DNA from: Ascidia mentula
Lineage: Eukaryota; Chordata; Ascidiacea; Phlebobranchia; Ascidiidae
Assembly: GCA_947561715.1 (NCBI GenBank)
Contig: OX387199.1
Location: forward strand, 1,059,001-1,123,000
Length of the DNA stretch: 64,000 bases
Direction of reading: 5' to 3'
Notes under the pieces: model-generated
Database searches by the model: none
The model's input: only the letters and a program-made list of their open reading frames with translations
Told to the model about the DNA's origin: nothing
Made by a program: the position numbers and the translations under genes
In this document: positions 1-11,741 of the stretch, piece by piece
Layout: each line of letters opens with the position of its first letter
Numbering within the stretch: the first letter of the stretch is position 1

Positions 1-1747
1 TTGTAGGAAAGTTACGTAGGTGCTACCGCTACGTCAATTCCACAACGAATTAGTTAAAAATTGGACGTACAATAAAATCCCGATGGTATTGTACACTTTA
101 TTATTTATTGTTCGCTTGATCAGGAAGTTATTACGGCCCCGTCGAGCACACAGCTGCGTTGTTGTTGTTGTTGCTATGCATCACCTTCAACTGAAACCAA
201 TGTTTTTATATTCCTAGAACCGACTTGCACAGGCTGATTCCTGTAGACACTTTCTGACGTTTTCTCTATTATATTACCAATGTTTTTGCTGATAAAGCCG
301 GTTACATACATGATACGATTACATCGGTATAGTAGGGTTGGTCAACAACCAGAGGTAAATATTGTCCTTATAGCAAGTTGTAAAGCAGTAAGGACATTCC
401 TAAACTCGTTATAATGTGGTAAACTTGCCATACAGTTATACAAATATTAAAGGAAGTACGTACAAAATTGCTCAAGTTGCAACACTGTGGAGATATCGAA
501 AATATGAAACTTTCATTAAAACCGTGGCCGGCAAACCTTTACGTATTTACGAAAGCGCTCCTCAAGTCTCATCATTGACGTAATTCAGGTAGATATGTTC
601 CCAAATGCAAGTATTTGGTGGTATAATTATATTGAAGTTAAGGACAAATGCACTTTTCTTAAATTGATCCTGCTTACGAGTTAAGGCCCGTTTACACTAC
701 AGACGATTCCGTGTTTGTTTTATTGTGCGCGCGTGCTGAGTTGTGCTGGGATGGGATGTGCTGGTCTGTGCTAGGATGTGCTCGCTTTTGCTCGACGAGC
801 ATAAATTCGGGCACAGTTGGGCACATTTCGGCACACATTGATGCGAAAGTGCAGCGCGACTGCCTAAAAATGTAGGACGTATATTATTTTAGTTGTAGTT
901 GTGTGATGTGACCGCGTTTGACATGTGAGCGATTGTTTTGAGCGTATGAAATGGTGCCGTAGCTGCATTACAAAGCGGTATGTGGAATGGCGTCTCAGCG
1001 GGATGCTGCTGTGGAAAACCATTGTCCTGGTTCAATTATACCATCTTTGTTTTCATAATCTGTGGTGTTTGGTTCAATAAACTGTAGTGTTACCTTGCGT
1101 CGTAAAAAAATATGTAAAACAGTACATGTCTTAACTATGTAAAACAGTACATGCCCTTTTGTTCATAAATATCTACAGCCAATAGAAACAACTTCAATTT
1201 GTACTTATAATATCGCTGGCGAGGCAGAGAAATGCAAGGCAAGAGTGACATCCCTAAAAAATTATCAACGTAACTTGTCACTTGCACTTGTCGTGCTCGA
1301 TTATTCCAGTAGTGTAAACACCGTGTGTGCCAGACTGTGCTGTGCCGTGCCAAACTGTGTTCGTGTGTAAACGGGCCTTTACCGACACGATATACATGTG
1401 CCGATGCTGCCACCAAGCGATTTAATAAGGTCACAAAGTGAAGGTGTAAATGTAAAAAACTGGAAGGTAATTCTAAAGGCACAAATTCCAACAAAATTAA
1501 AATCAAAAACCTTATTTCCTTCAACAATCGGCTTTAAATGAAGTAAAATGTATTTTCCCGGCACAAGAATAAATTGGTTTTGTTTTTGGCATGCGCTGTT
1601 GTACGTAAGTTCGAATACCGTAGCACCTGCACGAATTAAAACCGTTTTCCTGACAACATTACACGCCTGTGTTACGGATACGAATATTTATGCTGGGAGA
1701 ATGTAAGTCATAATTTTTAAACTGAAACAAAGCCTAAAAATACAACC
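1..1747. other. Upstream intergenic DNA
   Basis: No coding region can be supported here. The open frames are short and have no recognisable domain. The only structured object is a MITE-like element at 684-1378, listed separately. A short GTT-triplet run sits near 155-175. The last few hundred bases must contain the promoter and 5' leader of the Tat-SF1 gene starting at 1748, but I see no clear TATA box. Confidence 0.6.
681..1381. mobile_element. Harbinger-like MITE with TTA target duplication
   Basis: A 14-bp perfect terminal inverted repeat, AGGCCCGTTTACAC, lies at 684-697 and its reverse complement at 1365-1378. Both ends are flanked by the trinucleotide TTA (681-683 and 1379-1381), the target-site duplication typical of PIF/Harbinger elements. 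The roughly 695-bp interior has no credible transposase and is rich in subterminal GTGCT/GGCAC-type words near both ends, so it looks like a non-autonomous element. Assignment to the PIF/Harbinger superfamily rests on the TSD length and sequence, not on a protein. Confidence 0.75.
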
Positions 1748-4700
1748 ATGTCCATGAAACCAGAAGATTATGAAGAGTTTCAGCGACAGTTGGCTTTACA
1801 AAAAGAACTGCCTGAAGAAAGTAAGTGCGCGATTGCCAGTTGTGAAATATTGCTGTCAAGCTTTTAAATCCCCGTTGGCTGCTTTCCTTTTGTTTGTATA
1901 ATCTTGTCGGAAATTGTTCAGATTAATATTTTAAAATATAACTGTCATCACTTTTTAAAACTTGACTTTCATGTGTATTTTAAAGAAAAGACGACGAAAA
2001 CAGATGAAGATGGTGTTGAGTATGAATGGGATGAAGACAAAAAAGCCTGGTTTCCAAAGGTGTGCTTTTTGTCAACCATTGGACTTTTTTTTGTCATTAA
2101 GTTAACTGTTAAATGTGTTTTGTTCATGTAATTGTTGATGTAACAAGAAGTATTGAGGTATGAGTCAACCGTTAGACTTTTGAAAAAGTTTATTTTAGCC
2201 TTTTACACGCATTGTTGTCCCACTGTGCAACAGAAATGTTAATATTTCAGTTATCAGTCGATCAGATAGTAAAATACCAATCAAGTTACACCACAACTGA
2301 AGAAGAGGAAGCAAGCAAAGGTGATGACACCACAAAGTCTGCTACACCTGCTTCCTACATGGACCCTATGACCAAGACCAAGTATATATGGGACTCTAAC
2401 TCAAATTCTTGGACCCCAGAAGTGTGTAACTATGCAGACAATTTTAAGTACACAGACCCACAAAGTGGATTTGTTTACAAATGGGATGCAGCTGCAAAAT
2501 GCTGGCAATCCGATGGACAAATCATACAAGATAGTGGAAGTAGTGATGGCAAAGGTGGGTTATAAATAACTAATTTGAACTGTTGCTATGTGTTGAATAG
2601 TGAAATATGTATATATTCAATTATGGGAGCAGTTTTTTTTAATGTTTTACATGAATTAAAAAGGACTTTTTTCAAATAAACTTTTTATTGGGACTTTTTC
2701 ACAGGGACTGCATATGTTCACCCTGAGTCCGGAGTGAAGTATTTGTGGAACGTAGAGGAACAAGTTTGGAAATCAGATGATGGAGAAGTCCTACTTCCTT
2801 CAACTGAATGGAGTAACCAACAATCGTAAGTTTACATTCACTGCTCATGGAGCCTCAGAGTATTTGTAGTGGGATACTCAAAAGTCTGGTCTTTATATCC
2901 ATTGTATTTTGTCCCGACACATGTATTTGCACATATATGAAAACATGTATTTCTATGGGTAAAATCTGTTTTATATGAGACAAATATATTTTGCTACAAA
3001 GCATCGTGATGTATATTGTATATTTATGTTCATTTTGTGTAAGAATCATTGCTGGGGGGAAATACTGCAACTAAGTATAACAGTGAAAATGTACAGTTGT
3101 GATTTTGTGTAGATATACAGACCCTACATCAGGAAAACACTTTGTATGGGACAATGAAACGCAAGCATGGAAGGAAAGTAATGAAAAAAGTGAAGGAAAA
3201 CAGAAAAAGAAAACAAAACCTGCTCAAAAAAGAGGAGCGTCGAAACCTGGTATGTCACGATCAACATAACTACCATCAACATGCATGATAGTTTACTTTA
3301 TAATGGTCATTATCTCATTATAATTATATAAGTAACATGTGAATGTATTTTGCAGAATGGTTTGAAGTTGAGAAGGCCAAAAACACCAGTGTCTATGTTA
3401 CAGGTATGACAGTTATGAAGTCACATAAAAAACATTACCATGTCCAAGTTTTATGTAGGATTTCTGTTTCTTCTGTCAGTGATGACAATAAATAACAGAT
3501 AACAAACACTGGGTTTATTTAACCATTGTTTCACTTGGATGGGGATGTTATTTTAAAACCACATGCTGTTTTGTTGATCATTTTTATCATAATTTGGTTA
3601 GTTTTAAAATCGAATATAAAAACTATGGTACAGTAATATAATTTAATTTCTAAACTTTAAATTGTTGCACTTACTTTTTACTAATGTTCATTTTTCTAGG
3701 TCTTCCACCAGATTTCACACATGATGAGTTTGTTGCCCTCATGGGAAAATGTGGAATTATTACTCCAAATCCAATAACTGGGCAGCCAAAGTTAAAACTC
3801 TATTTGGACAGGATCGGTAACCCTAAGGGAGATGGGTTATGTTCCTACTTAAAGGTAACATAAAAAAAATCAAGGTTTTTGTTGTTATCATTTAACGTTT
3901 GTCACAAACAATGGAACAATTAGGTTTTTAAAAAAAAAACTTATTACAACATGATAATCTTTTTTGAAACCTTAATAATAACAACATTTTAGAACCTCAA
4001 TTTTTTAAACTTGGTTCTTTTTAGTTTTTCCAAAATCAAGTTATATTTTTACAGTTAACTATGTCCCTTTTTTTTCAGAAAGAGTCGGTTGATTTAGCGA
4101 TGCAGCTTTTGGATGGGACGGAAGTACGACGAGGACACAAACTCCACATAGAAGCTGCAGAGTTTCAGCTAAAGGGGGATTTTGACATTTCAAAGAAACC
4201 AAAGATGTTGAGCAAAAAAGAGAAACGGAAAATGCACAAAGAACAAGAGAAGTAAAATCAACACAAGCTGTTTTGAATAAGCGTAAAATATAAAAAATAT
4301 ACTTAGTGTGGTTGGTCTAACCCAGACATGTGGAAAATTGTGGCCAAATCTTGCCCATTGGGTCTTTCTATCTGGCCTCCAGGGTTATAAATTTGTGTTG
4401 CTTAGAAGCAATCTGAAAGCAATTAATTTTTCAAATCTGAAAACGCTTCAATGTAATTTCAGTCCATTGGTTATTGTAAAAAGTTCAGTTCATGAACTGT
4501 AGTGCAAAATACCTCATTCACTTCATACTTGAATGAACCACTGTTCGTCAGTCAAATTTATTTCAATTTTTGGCCTGTGGATCTAAAAGTTTTGCCCCTA
4601 CTCTGTCTTCATGCAGGAATAATGTTGTGTTGGGTGCTGCAGGTTATTGGATTGGAGATTGAACCGCACAGAAGACAAAGTGTCAAAAACCGATCGAGTC

Positions 4701-7700
4701 GTCATTCTGAAAAACATGTTTGAAACGAGCGAATTCGAGGTTGGTAAATTTTAAATTCTGTAACCGCACGTGGGCGCCAGAAAGTCATAATGAAATATTT
4801 TGGACAAATTCAACATTGCTCGGCAAAACGTGATGTTTTGTTTCTGAATCACAATCTGACTGTTTTAGACTGCTATTGTTTTTAATAAGGGCCTTCGTGC
4901 CACGCCTGTCACATAACACAACTGCATGCCACACTGGCGGTGGCACATGTCATTCCCGGTCTTGTTATAGCGCCAAGTTAACCGACCAAATCAACACAAA
5001 TCATGAAAGTAGAAAATCCTTCCGGAAGGCGGCCAGCTAAATTCTTTGATCAAACTCAGGCAATCCCGTGTGTTTCCTTCACTGGTTCGGTGCAGGACGA
5101 TGTTTTAAAACACTCCACTCGTCCACCCGCGTACTTTAAACAGGATTTCAACCTTTTGGGGGCAGAATGAAAAATTTGGCCGCGCAAAACGTTTTACGTT
5201 TTCTTAAAAACGTTTAAAATTATTCAGAGGTTTTTGTCTGTAATGTTAAACAAAGTAACTGACCTTGCAGTCTGCGCAGCAAACAAAAACCAACCATGCT
5301 GCGAGTAGATAGTAAAACCAAATACATAGGTTAACAATAATAAATTAAATAATGTTGCCATACTTATTGCGAGCAATCGTCCACCTATGATTTTAAACTT
5401 TTCAGAAAATGTTTTGCTGCAATTGTTAATATTTTTCTTGCAGGAGGATCCTGTGCTTATAACAGACATTCGCGACGATTTGAGAAAAGAATGCGAAAGG
5501 TTTGGTGACGTCAAGAAGGTCATCGTGTTCGACGTAAGCACGACTTCAAAATTTGCTGTAAAATCTCCCTCTGTATTCATACTGTAGAAATCGCCTGATG
5601 TTGCCAATCGGTAGCAGTTAGTAAACTAATTGCAAAACTAAGAGAAATGTGTGCGAAAGGGATGCGTCGGATCGAATATTTACAAAGCAAATCCTTCATT
5701 CAATGAATAATTATAAATTTTTTTTAAATAAATTTGTTGAGCAGAACAAGTGTTTTTAGGTCTTACTAATGACGTCATTAAATAATCTTATCATGTCAAC
5801 AAATATTCGGATTCGGTCAAATATTGACTTAAGATACTCGGATTGAGCTAAACATTTCTTTTTCATTGAACCTTCTCTGTCTCCAAATGTCGATACCTAA
5901 TTTTAGTGTTGTATCCCCGTGGTAGAGTCGCACAACACAAAATATATCAAGATAGGTTACGTCATAACGGCGTTAGGAATACGATACAAACCCAAGCCTT
6001 TCGGTGTATCTTTATCCTCATGAGCACTAACCATTATTTAAATTTACGTCAATTTTTTTCCATGAAGTAGGACCTGACCGTCGCCATCGCCACCTCCTAT
6101 GACGTCATAGTGGTTCTGATCATATCAGCGATAACAGAAACACTTTGCAACCCCGGCTTCTGTTCGTTAGCAAGGGCATGAAATTGTTGGAATTTAAAAA
6201 CCTGTGGCCGCCATTGTTCCCATGCAATCTGATACCCTCGTTGGACGCGCATTTTTAACCCTGCGGTCGGGACTCTGTGCTTGATCTTACGAGAAAGCTT
6301 TCCGAGCTTTGTTTGTTGTTTTCCGATAAAGGTTACCGTTTCCTTTGCATCTCCGATTTTGCCATTACATCATCGAATTCTGAAAGGGTTTTAGAGCTTA
6401 ACCAGTCTTCCTAAAGATTTGTGGAAATTCGGAAAAACTTAAATATGCTTCTTCTGTCTGTGGAGAACGTAATTTTGTTTTTTCTCAATATTCTAAATTC
6501 TCATTTTTGGCAAAAACCTACAAGAAGTGTCATTTTGACTAAGTTTTTAGTTTGATTCCCTTTTTATTCTGTTTTTAAACTTAGCAAATTGACTATTAAA
6601 GTTTATCTGACACCGTACAAGTCACAACCAATAGATTTGTCGCGTAGTGCATTGAGGTTAACCAAGAACCCGCACCCCGAATTCCCGACTCTCTGAAACA
6701 ACGGAAATACCGAACCCTCGTTCTGGGATCGCGAAACAGGGCTGAGCTTGTAATTCTGGACGTTTCGGTGGCAACAAAGGCACTTTGAAGTCTCGTTTTC
6801 CAACATTGGCAATTTTTTTCTATTTGCCCAGGTCGCGGGTTAGATTTTCCGGCTTTGGTTTGAAATTCTGTCCAATGTTGTTAATTCCGCAGTGACAATT
6901 CGACTGCGTTATTTAGGTGAATTACCTCATTACATTTTTGCTGTAAACTCGTAAAACCGCAAACCAAAATATTATAATGACACATTTAAAAGGTATATCC
7001 TGATGAAGGTTGTTGTATAACAGCCGTAAACCGAAACGTTGAAATGGAGCAAAGTATAACCCGAAGCGTCATTCTGTATTATATAGTAAAATTTTTCTTC
7101 AATCTTTTTCAATTCATTTCCCTAAATTGCACAAATCTATGGTAAAATGTCCCAATGTCAACTTGCCCTGTTGGACCAGGCTGGCTCAGAAAATCTCCAT
7201 TTCTTAAGATTCATATGTATTCCTACGCACAGGTGTGTTGTGTCGGGAAGTGTTTGGTTACCCAGTGACGTAAGATTGTCCAGCGTGTGTGGTCGGACCG
7301 CACTTAGAATCAAGTTACCCAGCATAATTCCAACACGGTCTTGAACCCTATGGCATTGTTCTGCACCCAAAAAAACACAAAAGTTGTGCTGTTGTTGGAC
7401 AAACCAGCGAAACAGAAATATGTGTTAGCTGTTCGTTGACAATTCTGTAATTTTGAACGCATCTCGCAGGCCCGATTCGGTCCGATATGGTCCGTTATTG
7501 GCCGGCGTCATGTTAGTATTGCGCTTGTGTTGGGTTTAACATCCCAACACACTGTTACCCTTGAAAATCAGTTATCACGCTCCAGATTGTCATGTTGTCA
7601 GACCTTGTTCCCCCGGTATATCATAACATACGTTTGATGCATTTAAACTTGACAAATAAACAATGCAACTTGCGCCGTAGGATGTTTTTATGTGCTCACA

Positions 7701-9312
7701 AACTCTCCACTGAACGCAGAACAAGTAATTTGGTCGAGAAGATTATCAGATTTCATCGTAGGAATGGGCGAACGATTTAAGTTTGCTTGCATTTCCTGCT
7801 TTAACGCGTGCTTAAGGCCTTGTGGTGTCGGATTCTTGTTAGCGCACGATCAAATGCGGTCCAACCACGAAAACATGAAACGTATTTTTGCATATTTTAA
7901 ATTTATTGGAGAATTTTTGTCACCTGGTGTTTTGATTATTTTTATTGGAAATTGTTTTTCAAGATTATACGTTCTAACAAAAAAACCCAGGGGTGAAAAT
8001 ATTCTCCACTAATAACAAACAAATTAGCTCAAAAGCACGCACGAGCAGAATTGCTTGATTCAATTCAAACAGCACCGAATCAAGTGCAGCGAAACGCTCT
8101 TTAAGTGGTCTAGAAGCTAATCCCAAGTTGTAAAGGGATTTTGTGCCTTCCGCGCCCTGTTAAGCAATTACTGTTGTCAGTAAACTATGCGCTGCGCATT
8201 CTTCTGCTAGTGGATTATTGGAAGGGGGGTTGATGTCTGCCGCCCACACCCTTCGCGTTTCCACCTTCAACCCTTCTTCATGTTGCGAATCGTATGTTTG
8301 AACATTGCTTAAACCAGTAATTCCCAACCTTTTTGTGGTTGCGTACAACTTGGAGGTAAAACTATTTCGACGCGTACCACCTAGTTGAGTGTTACAAAGT
8401 AACCCAGGGGATGAAGTAACGAACATTTTGAGATCACTTACGATTTTTTAAATTCAAATTATATCTGCAAATTACGGAAAGGTGCTCGCGTACCACCGGT
8501 TAGGAGACCTTGGTATAAACTGATCAAAGACAGTTTGACCGCCATTTAAAAAAAAGCACCAATGTCTGTAAGAACCTGTGGCCGTTATTTGACACATTAT
8601 TATCTTGTAAGGTTTGCTTCAAGTTTAATGTTTGTATTAAACAATCAAGGAAATACTCAACCTCTTTTTTGCTCTTTAGCGCCACCCCGACGGCGTATGT
8701 TCAGTCGCGTTTAAAGAAGTGGATGCTGCCCTCAAGTGTCAGAAGGCGTTGCACGGGCGCTGGTTCGCGGGGAAAAGTGTCGAAGCTCAAATATGGGACG
8801 GAGTCACGAATTATCAGGTGGGAAAATTTACAATTTAAGTTGATAATATATTGATGAATGTTGAATTTGAATAAGTACATTTACGTATCTATACCGAAGT
8901 AAGCGCAGAAAAATCAGATTTGACAAAATTTAATGTCAACATAATACGAGAGTATTTTACTGGGTTCAAAAAAAAGTCAAGTGAATTGCGCGACATTGGC
9001 TGACATAAGATGAGTTTTTTGCGAATAAATGCGATGTCAATTTTGTAATTTGTTTCCAACCGAACTCATTTGACCCAGATGGAAGAAACCGACAAAGAAA
9101 GAGAAATAAGGTTGAAGAAATGGGAGGAGTACCTTGACGGCGAAGATGGCGAGAGTTCGGATAAAAAAGGCACGGAGGAAGAGAATGCGAAAGAAAAAGG
9201 CACGCCGGAAATGGAAGGTGTCACGGAAGGAATTGATGACGTCAAGGGCAATTCCGAAGATGCGAAAGTCGTTGGAAATATTGAAGCAACAACAGCTGAT
9301 AGCAAAGACTGA
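1748..9312 (+). CDS. HTATSF1: Tat-SF1/HTATSF1-type splicing factor
   Basis: Nuclear U2 snRNP-associated factor linking splicing and transcription elongation (family knowledge). Twelve in-phase exons: 1748-1820, 1986-2059, 2251-2554, 2705-2825, 3113-3249, 3356-3403, 3700-3854, 4079-4251, 4643-4739, 5444-5533, 8680-8817, 9079-9312, giving 547 codons plus stop. The N-terminus carries YEWDEDKKAWFPK, a family hallmark, followed by four more Tyr/Trp repeats of the type Y.DP.SG..Y.WD....W. RRM1 starts about residue 247 (VYVTGLPPDF). The second, UHM-type RRM spans about 381-465 with VVILKNMF and the R-W-F motif at about 451-453 that binds ULM tryptophans. The tail is acidic (DKEREIRLKKWEEYLDGEDG). 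Start: first ATG in a frame that splices cleanly. The exon 9 donor (GTTGGT) is weak but is the only one that keeps frame. The human protein is longer because its acidic C-terminal tail is longer. Confidence 0.95.
7000..7040 (+). other. Hammerhead-ribozyme-like core motif
   Basis: The strand reads CTGATGA at 7000-7006, then GGTT (7008-7011) that can pair with AACC (7029-7032), then GAAAC (7033-7037). The intervening bases can form a further small hairpin (GTT/AAC). The order CUGAUGA - stem - GAAA matches the conserved core strand of hammerhead ribozymes, often found in Penelope-like and other retroelements. Helices I and III were not established, so activity is not claimed. Confidence 0.4.
8315..8512. 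mobile_element. hAT-like MITE remnant
   Basis: The left end reads CAGTAATTCCCAACC at 8315-8329. The reverse complement of the right end is CAAGGTCTCCTAACC. Both resemble the CAGTGGTTCCCAACC-type termini of many hAT elements. GCGTACCACC-like words occur near both ends. The flanking octamers (8307-8314 and 8513-8520) match at 6 of 8 positions, as expected of an old 8-bp target duplication. No coding capacity. Confidence 0.5.
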
Positions 9313-9414
9313 AAGACTATCGGTGTTTCGCTTTGTTGTCAAAACGAATGTTCCATTTTTTTTGTGACTGATTCCTGAAGCGAAATTTAGTTAAAAGAGG
9401 TGAAGATATGAAAA

Positions 9415-9420
9415 AATAAA
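9415..9420 (+). terminator. Poly(A) signal of the Tat-SF1 gene
   Basis: AATAAA lies about 100 bases after the stop codon at 9310-9312 and is the first canonical hexamer on this strand, so it is the likely cleavage signal. Confidence 0.65.
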
Positions 9421-11692
9421 AGCGGGTATTTGTATGACACGTGTGTTTCTGGCAACAAACCGTTTAACCGCAATCCTTCCATAAAAATAAACCATTGGTT
9501 CTGCCGAAGTGTACATATTAACTTTGAAACACGCTGAATGACCTCCACGATACTATTTGCAATGCAATGACGCCAGTTAACTGTAATTGGGTCTCGAACA
9601 GTAAAATGCCAACAATAATCATATACAGAATGATACACGCAACGGATGTGAAATTGAGGCCCGTTGTGTCTTGGAAGTGAGAGAAAATAGGTTGTCTATC
9701 ACCAAGTAATCGGCAAATTCCATAAAAAAATTCAATTTCGTTGTCAATTAATAATACGATGTAGGATAAACGCCATGTATTTTTAAAAGTACAACCTTGT
9801 GCACAAATGTTCATTTTGTATTCCAATATAAAAGGAGTAACAAATCTGCTTGTAACTCCCAAAAATTCTGGGAGTAGTGTATTCTGCTTTCTACGTAAAC
9901 CAGTTCGTTTATCACTTTGACATTCTCATGGGCGAAGGTAGTTTGACACGTATATTGGTTCGCCTCAAAACCTGAGACTGATGTTCAAGAGGCGTTGCTA
10001 TCACTTGTCGCTCAATTGATATTTGCAAATCATCAGTACGGATGGTGCTACGGAGCCATGACTGTCTGGCGCGGGGCCCTAGAGGAAACGGGGGTCACGC
10101 CGGAGGCCGGATACAGTTACACTTTTTTAGCGGCGCCACGAACCTCCAAAGCCGGCAGCTTATCAGTCCACACCCCGGGGTCGTCTTCATTAAACGTCTT
10201 CGGTGAACCGTGCACCATACCCGGCTCCCGCTCGTGCGTCGTGCGTGCCTCGACCCGAGGTTATGCGTCTTTGATGTTTAATCTCGCGTTAAAGGATCCA
10301 AGTCCCGAAAAACCGTACCGAACATTTTGCTCGCGTGGCACGGGCTCCTACGGATCCTTTTCCCCACAAGAATGACCTCTAAATGTTACCCAGGTCAAAT
10401 CGCTCGTGTTTTAGCCATCACAAAAACGCGCGGCTTTCAGATGCGACACAAACTTAACACTCAACAAGTAAGTTGAATCCAGACAGCTCCAGGGGTCAGA
10501 GGCCAAAACCGACTCAGATCCAACATTGCACTGCCTTGGTTTCGTGACCTTGAAAATCATTAATCCGACTCGGTTGAAAAACTGTACAGAAACCTTCTGA
10601 CACTGCTTTGTTGAAATATCGCGCTTCGTCTGGCCACATTTTTAAACTTCAGGGCATATTTTCAAAGTTAAATTCGATCTTCAAAACAGTTGCACGGGTA
10701 AACATTATGATTCAACATGCAGTGTTCATTTTGACAGTGTTTGGTCATCGTTAATCGCAGCAAAACCCATTTCTTTTTTGTGCACATTTTGAATAAACTC
10801 CGCAAAAACCAGAGCTTCCACTCTGGATGGGAACACATAAAAAACAATTTACAAAAATGCAACACACGCGCATTCCGTAGAAACCCCTAAACCGCAACCA
10901 TTTCAATAATTGGGTTTCTAAGTGTTTCGTGAAACCGGAGACCGCTGATATTCACGGTTTAAATTTCCACCTACAACTTTGCGGCCACATTATCTGTTTG
11001 TCCCAAGATCTCGCGCCTTTTCGGGACTGCTTCCACAGGCTACACACAAGTTCCCCAAACATCTCTGATTTCGATTGTTTTGAGCTGTCCACGCCGCCTA
11101 CTTGACATTTTAACCGCCCGAAACACCTTTCAAACAGTTCGGCATCCGTCATAATGGCCTTCGGTGACGAAACAATGGACGGCTCTTAATTGTCGAACAG
11201 TGTCTTTATTTGCCCTGTGCGAGCTGACAAACGTCCAGACGTTGGCATTTTGACCCCATCGGGATTTGAGCGACAGATTGATTGAGTTGCGAATGCGTTT
11301 TCAAGCAGCCGTTTGACAAGCAGAATGGGTTGTACGCTTTGATACAGCACCATGGTGAGGATTAAAGGTGACGTGACATTCTTGAATATGCAGGAGCACC
11401 ACCGCAATGCTTAATTGCCATGTAGTGATCTTGTATATACAACTTTTAACTGTGGCTGTCAACTACATGTCACTAAATTTTAATGATTAGCTCAAATAAG
11501 TCCAATACAACGAAAAAAGTTGTAGCGAATGATCTATAAAACATCATTGCGTCAGGAAAATAAGACATTCCTACAGTTTACCAAACAAAGCAGCGTAACG
11601 TCCTATTTTTTGACATGCTACGCAGAGACTCCAATTCAGGGAACGGACGGAATTGCAAATCAAACCTAGTTACTGGGTTTCTGCCTCTCGAG

Positions 11693-11741
11693 GTGACAAG
11701 CCTTCCTCGCTAATGAAGACGGACGAAGCGAAACTTGTCAC
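11693..11741. repeat. Hairpin with hammerhead-like interior
   Basis: GTGACAAG at 11693-11700 is the exact reverse complement of CTTGTCAC at 11734-11741. Between them lies CTAATGAAGAC...GAAGCGAAAC. This resembles the CUGAUGA...CGAAAC core of a hammerhead, except that the G5-equivalent is A, which would be expected to abolish cleavage. Possibly a decayed retroelement ribozyme. Confidence 0.35.

Larger units (their letters stand above)
5534..8679 (+). other. Large intron 10 of the Tat-SF1 gene
   Basis: This 3.1-kb intron separates the two halves of the UHM-type RRM. The short open frames inside it have no recognisable domain. It contains a hammerhead-like motif around 7000-7040 and a hAT-like MITE at 8315-8512. 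Other Tat-SF1 introns here are about 100-700 bp, so the expansion is probably due to repeat insertions. Confidence 0.7.

Noticed and set aside
1135-1527. 130-codon minus-strand open frame
   Set aside because: Overlaps the end of the MITE at 1378 and has no domain.
9518-9862. Hydrophobic minus-strand frame that could suggest a membrane protein
   Set aside because: AT-driven hydrophobicity, overlapping another frame, no family match and no supporting splice sites.
9995-10375. 126-codon plus-strand open frame in GC-rich DNA
   Set aside because: No family similarity and no flanking exons; local GC content reduces stop codons.
10952-11152. Minus-strand MTDAELFERCFGRLKCQ start followed by a GT
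   Set aside because: It looks exon-like at first, but no in-phase downstream exon with coding character was found.
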